A stretch of 64,000 nt of DNA from Bradyrhizobium sp. SZCCT0153. GTDB lineage: Bacteria; Pseudomonadota; Alphaproteobacteria; Rhizobiales; Xanthobacteraceae. The notes beneath the pieces were generated by a model. It ran no database searches. It was given only the letters and a program-made list of their open reading frames with translations, and was not told the origin of the DNA. Shown here piece by piece: positions 9,015 to 15,447 of the stretch. The DNA is taken from contig NZ_JAFCKS010000007.1 of the NCBI RefSeq assembly GCF_018129995.1, positions 62,001-126,000 of the forward strand, given 5' to 3'. The position numbers and the translations under genes were made by a program. How positions within the stretch are numbered: position 1 is the first letter of the stretch; each line of letters opens with the position of its first letter.

Positions 9015-9307
9015 ATGCGGCGGCGTTCATAGCCAGCCTTGAGGGCGCAGCGCCGGCGCCGGATCTCAGTGCGCCGCTCGCGGGCCTCTGGTGGGCCGCC
9101 AAGGGCGACTGGGAGCAGGCGCACAGGATCGTGCAGGACGACAGCAGCCGCGAGGCGGCCTGGGTGCATGCCTATCTGCACCGCGTCGAGGGCGACCTCG
9201 GCAATGCCGGCTACTGGTATCGTCAGGCGGGCCAGTCGGCGGCGAAGGATTCATTGGAAGCGGAGTGGGAGCGGATCGTTGCCACGCTGCTCGGGAGCAA
9301 GACATGA
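9011..9307 (+). CDS. Small TPR-like protein between gatA and gatB, unknown function
   Basis: A 98-residue protein starting at a GTG that overlaps the gatA stop (GTGA); another in-frame GTG is 3 bases upstream. The segments LWWAAKGDWEQAHRIVQ and VHAYLHRVEGDLGNAGYWYR look like two tetratricopeptide-style helix pairs, and it is acidic and soluble. Its stop overlaps the gatB start (ATGA). The double overlap makes it a real gene despite the weak start. I recall similar ORFs in other Bradyrhizobium gat operons, with no known role. A TPR-like adaptor for the amidotransferase complex is a guess. Confidence 0.72.
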
Positions 9308-10782
9308 GTACGGCCACGCATAAGCTTCTGAAGGGTTCAACCGGCGACTGGGAGATGGTCATCGGCATGGAGATCCATGCCCAGGTGACGTCGAACTCAA
9401 AACTGTTCTCGGGCGCGTCCACCGCCTTCGGCGGCGAGCCCAACTCGCACGTGTCGCTGGTCGATGCCGCGATGCCGGGCATGCTGCCCGTCATCAACGA
9501 GGAATGCGTCAGGCAGGCTGTCACGACTGGCCTGGGCCTCAATGCGCAGATCAACCTCCGCTCGGTGTTCGACCGCAAGAACTATTTCTATCCGGACTCG
9601 CCGCAGGGCTACCAGATCAGCCAGTACAAGTCGCCGATCGTGGGCGAAGGCGAGGTCGCGGTCGAACTGGACGGCGGCAAGACCGCGACCATCGGGATCG
9701 AGCGGCTGCATCTGGAGCAGGACGCCGGCAAGTTGTTGCACGACCAATCTCCGACCATGTCCTATGTCGACCTCAACCGGTGTGGTGTGGCGCTGATGGA
9801 GATCGTCTCGAAACCGGACATCCGCGACGCCGAGCAGGCCAAGGCCTATGTGACCAAACTGCGTTCGATCCTGCGCTATCTCGGTACCTGCGACGGCGAC
9901 ATGGAGAAGGGGTCCTTGCGCGCCGACGTCAACGTCTCCGTGCGCAAGCCGGGCGCGCCGCTCGGCACCCGCTGCGAGATCAAGAACATGAACTCGATCA
10001 CCTTCATCGGCCAGGCGATCGAGTACGAGGCGCGCCGCCAGATCGAGATCCTCGAGGACGGCGGCCAGATCGATCAGGAGACCCGGCTCTACGACCCCAA
10101 CAAGGGCGAGACGCGCTCGATGCGGTCGAAGGAAGAGGCGCACGACTATCGCTACTTCCCCGATCCCGACCTGTTGCCGCTGGAGTTCACGCAAAGCTTC
10201 GTCGATGAGCTGAAAGCAAAACTGCCCGAGCTGCCGGACCAGAAGAAGACGCGCTTCGTCGCGGATCTCGGCCTGTCGGCCTATGATGCGAGCGTGCTGG
10301 TCGCCGAGCGCGAGAGCGCGGTGTTCTACGAGACCGTGCTGGAGAATCTCGCCAACCGCGCGCGCGACGGCAAGGTTGCCGCGAACTGGGTCATCAACGA
10401 GCTGTTCGGCCGTCTCAACAAGGAAGGCCGGGATATTACGGGCTCTCCGGTCAACGCCGAGCAGCTGGCTGCGATCATCGATCTGATCGGCGAGGGCACG
10501 ATCTCCGGCAAGATCGCCAAGGATCTGTTCGAGATCGTCTGGCAGGAGGGCGGCGATCCTCGCGCGCTGGTCGAAAGCCGCGGCATGAAGCAGGTCACGG
10601 ACCTCTCGGCGATCGAGAAGGTGGTCGACGACATCATTGCGGCCAATCCCGACAAGGCGGCGCAGGTCAAGGACAAGCCGCAGTCGCTCGGCTGGTTCGT
10701 CGGCCAGGTGATGAAGGCATCCGGCGGCAAGGCGAGCCCGCAGATCGTCAACGACCTGCTCAAGTCCAAGCTCGGCATCTGA
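9304..10782 (+). CDS. gatB: Asp-tRNA(Asn)/Glu-tRNA(Gln) amidotransferase subunit B
   Basis: A 492-residue tRNA-dependent kinase/amidotransferase subunit. It has the GatB N-terminal cradle (WEMVIGMEIHAQVTSNSKLF), the FYPDSPQGYQISQY and LHLEQDAGKLLHD segments, LNRCGVALMEIVSKPD, and the C-terminal YqeY-like helical tail that contacts the tRNA elbow (from about residue 345, ending DLLKSKLGI). It phosphorylates Glu- or Asp-tRNA and transfers ammonia from GatA. I chose ATG at 9304, which overlaps the preceding small gene's stop by 4 bp. A strong hairpin follows the stop and probably ends the operon. Confidence 0.96.
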   Translation: MSTATHKLLKGSTGDWEMVIGMEIHAQVTSNSKLFSGASTAFGGEPNSHVSLVDAAMPGMLPVINEECVRQAVTTGLGLNAQINLRSVFDRKNYFYPDSPQGYQISQYKSPIVGEGEVAVELDGGKTATIGIERLHLEQDAGKLLHDQSPTMSYVDLNRCGVALMEIVSKPDIRDAEQAKAYVTKLRSILRYLGTCDGDMEKGSLRADVNVSVRKPGAPLGTRCEIKNMNSITFIGQAIEYEARRQIEILEDGGQIDQETRLYDPNKGETRSMRSKEEAHDYRYFPDPDLLPLEFTQSFVDELKAKLPELPDQKKTRFVADLGLSAYDASVLVAERESAVFYETVLENLANRARDGKVAANWVINELFGRLNKEGRDITGSPVNAEQLAAIIDLIGEGTISGKIAKDLFEIVWQEGGDPRALVESRGMKQVTDLSAIEKVVDDIIAANPDKAAQVKDKPQSLGWFVGQVMKASGGKASPQIVNDLLKSKLGI

Positions 10783-10798
10783 CGTCACGCGTGCGAAC

Positions 10799-10825
10799 GA
10801 GGTGACGGACATGCATCGTCACCTC
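10799..10825 (+). terminator. Hairpin downstream of gatB
   Basis: Perfect 9-bp arms GAGGTGACG (10799-10807) and CGTCACCTC (10817-10825) begin 16 bp after the gatB stop. Flanking GCGAAC and GTTCGC can extend the stem with a bulge. There is no long T run, so it may act as an intrinsic terminator only weakly, or as a 3' stabiliser of the gat mRNA. Confidence 0.65.
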
Positions 10826-11349
10826 GCTCTCGGTTCGCGGTGCGACGCTCGCGCGCATGCTCGGCGGCAAACTTCATCCTGATCGACCGCGACCCCCGAC
10901 CGAATCGCGGTCACGCGATTCGCGCAAAACGGCGACTTGCACACGCTCAGACGAGCGCCTCCGCCGTTAAGCATGAAAATATTTTCGTTGCCAAAAGTCG
11001 CGACTCAGAGTCCGCGAAGCGCCTTCGCGGGGCGATCGCGGGATTGGCGGCGCAGGTCATCGCGCTGATCGCGCGCGATGCATTCATGCAGAAAAATACT
11101 TGCTGCATAGTGTTTTCCTGCAATCGCATCTGCCGCAAACGTCGATGCTGCAAGCACTCCGTGCGATGGCTGCCGCACGTTACGCAGTGCGCCTGCATCG
11201 CGCTCGCCAAGCTCACGCGCGTTGCGTCGTCAACACTTCTTTAAGCGAGACGCTGTTTTTTTCGTTGTGTTGGTGTATTCGGGATGAGTGTGCATTCGAT
11301 CCCCGACTGCATGCAGCGATTAAAGCCATCTCACACATCGGAGGGCAAC
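10826..11349. other. Gene-poor region upstream of the lysine-rich miniprotein
   Basis: No credible protein or known RNA gene was seen in these 524 bases. Open frames on both strands are Cys/Arg-rich and lack a start signal. Short palindromic words around TGCATTCATGCA and GCATGCAG recur near 11080-11120 and 11310. The last 100 bases are AT-richer, including TTTTTTTCGTTGTG, and probably contain the promoter and a long leader for the gene at 11350. Confidence 0.4.
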
Positions 11350-11442
11350 ATGGCCAAGAAAGCGAAGAAGGCGAAGAAGGCGAAGAGCGCAGTGAAGAAG
11401 ACTGCGAAGAAGACCCGCAAGGTCGCGAAGAAGAAGAAGTAA
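11350..11442 (+). CDS. 30-residue lysine/alanine-rich histone-like miniprotein
   Basis: ATG at 11350 has a good Shine-Dalgarno (GGAGGG, 5 bases upstream) and opens a 30-codon frame ending TAA. The product starts MAKKAKKAKKAKSAVKKTAK and is more than half lysine and one quarter alanine, with no acidic residue. It resembles the C-terminal tail of histone H1 and of bacterial H1-like proteins. It should bind nucleic acid non-specifically, but this is inferred from composition. The ribosome-binding site, the hairpin straight after the stop and a long upstream leader argue that it is expressed. It is easily missed because of its length. Confidence 0.7.
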   Translation: MAKKAKKAKKAKSAVKKTAKKTRKVAKKKK

Positions 11443-11459
11443 CTTCGACTTCTGAAGTT

Positions 11460-11480
11460 GCCGGCTGCTAGACAGCCGGC
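11460..11480 (+). terminator. Hairpin after the lysine-rich miniprotein gene
   Basis: GCCGGCTG (11460-11467) and CAGCCGGC (11473-11480) pair perfectly around a 5-base loop, 17 bases after the TAA of the miniprotein gene. A smaller CTTC...GAAG hairpin lies between. No T tract follows, so the termination mechanism is uncertain. Confidence 0.6.
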
Positions 11481-12272
11481 ACGTCATCAGCGCCTCCTAA
11501 GGTTCTGGTCGACGATAGAGGGTGTCGGCGAGACATCAGGTCAACGGTCGGATCGCTTCACTTTCGCGGTCCGGCAGAAGAAACAAGTTTTCTTCGTTCG
11601 GTGCGGGGCCGGTTCTTCCGGTTCTGCAATTTCACGAGCGGCCTCGCGGTCAAAGTGGAATCTGGTCCTGACGTGTTCGCCGACGCCCTCGTTCTCTTGA
11701 GGCCGGGGTATTGCCGGCATTCCCCCTCGACATTGCTGATCTGATCGCGCTGAGGTGACCGCCTGCCTTGGACGTTTGCCTTGGCCGCCTGCCTTGGGGC
11801 AGGCGAGAGCTGCGGCCGGACCATTGCACGGCGTCATCGCCCGGGTTGACCAGGCCATCGGGCACGACGTTGCGGTCATTGAATGACAGGGCGAGGAGCG
11901 GGCACGACAGCGGCCGCTCCGACACATTGTAACCGCACGACACGCACCACCGCGCGCGATGGTTATCGATGTCCCAAGATCCCAGGGTAAACCGAATCTG
12001 AGGAATCCCGGAAGTGCCTGCAAATCAGGGACTTTTTGAATTCGGCGCGGGGGCGCCGCGCGCTCGCGTTTACCTCTGCTTCATCGCGATACTTAAACTG
12101 CCATTCAAATTTGCCCGCCATCATCGCCTCCAACAAGCCGGCAAACGGCATTGGCAAGAAGACTTGGGGACGAGTTGAACAGCGCACGATCCCGGAAGGG
12201 GTCATGCAAATCAGAGTTGGACGGGAGCCGCGCTCGGGGGACGAGGCGGCATAAGAAAAAAGGGGATGCGTT
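11481..12272. other. Gene-poor region between the miniprotein and the Sel1-like gene
   Basis: No gene was recognised in about 790 bases. Minus-strand frames around 11541-12023 give no recognisable family and have no start signal. A 12-base word CGCCTGCCTTGG occurs twice near 11760-11800 with a diverged third copy between. The segment around 12020-12060 (AAATCAGGGACTTTTTG next to a GC-rich GGCGC cluster) looks like the edge of something decayed, but no element could be named. The last 40 bases before 12273 (AAGAAAAAAGGGG) supply the ribosome-binding site of the next gene. Confidence 0.35.
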
Positions 12273-12539
12273 ATGTTTCAGGGTACTTTCGATCTGGAGA
12301 CGGCAACGCCGATCGACGCGGGCGCGCTGTCGGACGTGCTGTTCGAGCGCGGGATCTATTGGGCGAGCGGCCGCTCCGGCCTCGTCGATCTCGTCGCCGC
12401 GCATAAATGGTTCAACCTCGCCGCACTGAAGGGCCGCAAGGATGCCGTGACGCTGCGCCAGGAGGTTGCCGGGCAGATGTCGGACGCCGAGATCGCGGCG
12501 GCACAGCGCGAAGCGAGGGCGTGGGTTTCCGCCCACTGA
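12273..12539 (+). CDS. Small Sel1-repeat-like protein
   Basis: An 88-residue protein containing one Sel1-type helix pair. ALSDVLFERGIYWASGRS is followed by GLVDLVAAHKWFNLAALKG, with the AHKWFNLAA pattern typical of Sel1/TPR repeats. The C-terminal helix is acidic (MSDAEIAAAQREARAW). There is no signal peptide. A purine-rich AAAAAAGGGG precedes the ATG. Similar single-repeat proteins are common in Bradyrhizobium; the role is unknown but presumably protein-protein interaction. It converges on the OGT-like gene that ends at 12605. Confidence 0.75.
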   Translation: MFQGTFDLETATPIDAGALSDVLFERGIYWASGRSGLVDLVAAHKWFNLAALKGRKDAVTLRQEVAGQMSDAEIAAAQREARAWVSAH

Positions 12540-12604
12540 GCGGTTCGCTTCGCCGTGGGGGAACCGAACCTTGACCGATCAGTGCGATCGCGCCGGGGGC
12601 GGAC

Positions 12605-14626
12605 TCATGGTGAGGTTGGGACGGCAAACGAGGCCGGCGCTTCGCCGGCGCAATGCCGGCGCCACATTTCACTGAGGGCCTTTTCGATGTGCCGCGTCAT
12701 GCGGACAGTATCGAAGAGAGGCCGAGTGGACCGATGCGCCGCCAGCTTGCTCTTGAGGGCGGTTCGAAGCTCGACATCGTGAGCGATCCGAAGCGCCAAA
12801 GCCTCATATTCGTCCAACGATCGCGTCACCAGCTCGGGAAGGCCGACGGCATTCAGGAGACTGGCGGCAACACGTCCCGCAAAGGCGGTGCCGAGGCAGG
12901 TGACGACCGGCAAGCCAGCCCATAGGGCGTCGCTGGCGGCGGTATGGGCGTTGTAGGGCAATGTGTCCAGGAACAGATCGGCAAGCTGGTGGCGCGCCAG
13001 GTGTTCCTCGGCAGGCACCGACGGGGCGAACACGATCCTCTCGGCGGCGATGCCGCGCGCGGCCGCTTCACGCCTCAGGTTCTCCGTGGCGATCGGGTCG
13101 CCATCAAGCAGCCAAAGGACGCTTTTGGGGGTCTTGGCAAGCAGCCTCATCCAGACATCGAACAGCAGGGGCGTGATCTTGGGCGTTCTGTTGAACGCGC
13201 AATAGACGAACGCATCATCCGCCAGTCCGACCTCGCTTCGGGCCGGCGCATTTGGCAGGAGCGGTCGCCTGGCGTCGGTCGCCTGATAGCTGTCGGGGAG
13301 ATAGATCACCTTCTCGGTGTAATGCTGCTGCTCTGCTTCGGGAATGACGATCCGGTCCGCCATGATGTAGTCGATATACGAGGCGCCCATCGTGCCGGGG
13401 AAGCCGAGATAGCTGACCTGGATGGGAGCCGGCCGGCGCGCAAGGATTTTCGGGCGCGCACCGGCGGTGAAGCCTCCCAGATCGACGAGGATCTCAATGT
13501 CGAGCTTGCGTGTCAGCTCGACCACGTCCTCGTCGGCAAGGTGGCTGACATCTTCAAAGCGTTCGAATGCTGCCTTCAGGCGGTTGCGCATCTCGCTGCG
13601 GTCATCCGGTCCGTAGGAGATGGCGCTGATGTCGAAGCGCGCGCGGTCATGCGCCTCGAAAACTCCGGCCATCAGATTCGCGGTCGCGTGATTACGGAAA
13701 TCGGCAGACATGTACGCAACGCGCAGCCGGGAAGCCGGCGACGGCGTTCTGGGTCTCGCGGCACCTCGATCCGGGGCCACGTTGGCGACATATGTCTTCG
13801 CACAGGTCAATTGGCGTGCAGGAGATGATGAGGCATGAAAGAAGGTGAAAGGGTCGATCAGCGCGCCGGCTTCGAGGATCTCGTCCAGCGCGGCCTGTTC
13901 ACGCTCGAAACTGCGCCAATCGGCACGCTTCCGCCTGGAAGCAACGAGCTTGCTCAGCGCGAACGGGAAGGCCTTGTCCAGCGCGACCGTTCTTTCGAGC
14001 GCCCCGATTGCTTCGTCGTCTCGGCCCATTCGGGTAAGGACCTCAGACAACGCGAAATGGTTCTGTGGATCCGACGGTGCAAGCGCGGCGGCGCGTTGGT
14101 AGCTGTCATGCGCTTCGTCAAGTTGGCCAAGCTGCTGGAACGCACTGCCTCGGTTTGCGAATGCTGCGCTCGATGGCGCGATCGCAATGGCGCGATCAAA
14201 TTCCGCGATGGCGGCGTGAAGCTCCTGCCGTGCCATCAGGATCGCTCCGCGATTGAGATGCGCATCGGCGAAGTTCGGCGACAGGGCAATCGCTTTCGCG
14301 AGCCAGGCGAGCGCATCGTCAGTCTTGTCCAATGCCCGCAAAACGTTGGCATAGTTGAAGAGAACCTGCGGATTGCCGGGCTCGACGCGGGCCGCCTTCT
14401 TGAGCAATGGCTCGGCGTCCACGAAATTGCCGCGCTGGGCGTGCAACAGCCCAAGCATGTGGAGCGCGATGGGATGCGTTCTGCTTGCCCTCAGGATGCT
14501 CGCGTAGGCCCGTTCCGCATCCGACAGATTGCCCGAACGGTGCGCCGCAATGGCCTGATCCAGAATAGCCGACGGATGGAGCGAGGAGGGGGCCGAAGCT
14601 CCCTTGTTGCGGCGTTGCTGCGACAT
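12605..14626 (-). CDS. TPR-containing O-GlcNAc transferase-like (SPINDLY/GT41) protein
   Basis: A 673-residue soluble protein. Residues about 20-230 form six or so tetratricopeptide repeats (for example ADAHLNRGAILMARQELHAA). Residues about 295-660 are a GT41 catalytic region. RVAYMSADFRNHATANLM carries the His that aligns with the active-site His of human OGT, VYCAFNRTPKITP aligns the UDP-binding Lys, and ASDALWAGLPVVTCLGTAFA is the UDP-sugar loop. The family puts a sugar on Ser/Thr of proteins; bacterial targets include adhesins and flagellins, and none is obvious here. It points away from tRNA-Ser and towards the Sel1-like gene. A paralogue lies on the other side of the tRNA. Confidence 0.85.
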   Translation of the reverse strand: MSQQRRNKGASAPSSLHPSAILDQAIAAHRSGNLSDAERAYASILRASRTHPIALHMLGLLHAQRGNFVDAEPLLKKAARVEPGNPQVLFNYANVLRALDKTDDALAWLAKAIALSPNFADAHLNRGAILMARQELHAAIAEFDRAIAIAPSSAAFANRGSAFQQLGQLDEAHDSYQRAAALAPSDPQNHFALSEVLTRMGRDDEAIGALERTVALDKAFPFALSKLVASRRKRADWRSFEREQAALDEILEAGALIDPFTFFHASSSPARQLTCAKTYVANVAPDRGAARPRTPSPASRLRVAYMSADFRNHATANLMAGVFEAHDRARFDISAISYGPDDRSEMRNRLKAAFERFEDVSHLADEDVVELTRKLDIEILVDLGGFTAGARPKILARRPAPIQVSYLGFPGTMGASYIDYIMADRIVIPEAEQQHYTEKVIYLPDSYQATDARRPLLPNAPARSEVGLADDAFVYCAFNRTPKITPLLFDVWMRLLAKTPKSVLWLLDGDPIATENLRREAAARGIAAERIVFAPSVPAEEHLARHQLADLFLDTLPYNAHTAASDALWAGLPVVTCLGTAFAGRVAASLLNAVGLPELVTRSLDEYEALALRIAHDVELRTALKSKLAAHRSTRPLFDTVRMTRHIEKALSEMWRRHCAGEAPASFAVPTSP

Positions 14627-14969
14627 GTGATTGGGTTTCTGGACCCAGATGAGGGGTCTGTGCTTCGGCGAACTGGTGCAAAAAACTCTAGTCGCCTTTG
14701 CTGGCTAGAACAACGGCCGCGCCGCTCGCGCTTCGAGGCACCAAACGACCGCGCTTGTGCCGAGATGTCGCGCACGAAAATATCGATGCCGGCCTGAGGC
14801 GACGGCACCCTGCTGTGCGGGCGCGGCGACGGCCGGCGCTCGGGACGTCGGCCGGCCCTGACCCGCCCCTGGCTTCCATCGCTGTCAAAGCTCTCATGTG
14901 CAAAGAAACTACCGGTCTTAATTCTGCCGCTTGCGGCTCGCCGCGGGGTCGGGCATACCCGGCGGAGCC
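14627..14969. other. Intergenic region between OGT-like gene and tRNA-Ser
   Basis: These 343 bases hold no supported gene. They must contain the leftward promoter for the OGT-like gene and the rightward promoter for tRNA-Ser. The stretch at 14820-14870 is GC-rich with self-complementary GGCCGGC words. No integrase, insertion sequence or duplicated tRNA end was found. Confidence 0.4.
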
Positions 14970-15063
14970 GGAGACGTGGCCGAGTGGCTGAAGGCGGCGG
15001 TTTGCTAAACCGTTATAGGCTTGTAAAGGCCTATCGAGGGTTCGAATCCCTCCGTCTCCGCCA
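14970..15063 (+). tRNA. tRNA-Ser (anticodon GCU)
   Basis: A complete class II tRNA. The acceptor arms are GGAGACG and CGTCTCC, followed by discriminator G and an encoded CCA at 15061-15063. The D-arm is TGGCCGAGTGGCTGAAGGCGG. The anticodon stem CGGTT/AACCG encloses loop TTGCTAA with anticodon GCT at 15004-15006. A long variable arm built on ATAGGCTTGT...GCCTAT follows, then the T-arm GAGGGTTCGAATCCCTC. It decodes AGC/AGU serine codons. It stands alone between two divergent TPR glycosyltransferase genes. Confidence 0.97.
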
Positions 15064-15447
15064 GATTTATCCGATTGAAATCGCAGATATTTTCCGCAGG
15101 CGACCCGCGCGCTCGGCTGCCGGGATTGGGCGAAGGCCAGGGATCACCGGCCTCATCCTCCCGCATGGTCCGGGGCGTCCGGTTTGCTGCTCGCGAATCG
15201 ACGCAAGGACGCCCTGCAAGGTCGTCAAATCCGGCTCTGCTGAGATCGTCCCAGCCCGCTGGATCACGTTCTCTGCGGCCTTCGCCCGATGAGAACATGG
15301 CGCCGGGCATATGTTCAACCGGGCAAGCGTGGGGTACTGCACCGATCCTGCGCTCGACTTGGCGGATATCCGCATGGTTTTGGTGCTGAGCGCGACATCG
15401 GTCCATTGGACCTGACCGGACGCGGTGAAAGAGGTCTGTTCCCGTCG
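15064..15447. other. Intergenic region between tRNA-Ser and the second OGT-like gene
   Basis: No gene is supported in 384 bases. The rightward frame of the downstream gene stays open back to 15289, but that part has no family similarity and no start signal. The leftward open frame across the tRNA encodes the well-known artefact peptide of antisense tRNA-Ser (GFEPSIG). A weak AAAGAGG ribosome-binding site lies 13 bases before 15448. Confidence 0.4.

Noticed and set aside
10840..11244. 134-codon frame upstream of the lysine-rich gene, and an 89-codon antisense frame
   Set aside because: No ribosome-binding site, Cys/Arg-rich with no domain; more likely leader or non-coding DNA.
11541..12023. 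160-codon minus-strand frame in the gene-poor region
   Set aside because: Composition is Arg/Pro/Ser-rich with no motif, and competing frames of similar length exist on the same strand.
14970..15063. tRNA-Ser as attachment site of an integrated island
   Set aside because: No integrase gene and no duplicated tRNA 3' end were found in the neighbourhood; only a possibility.
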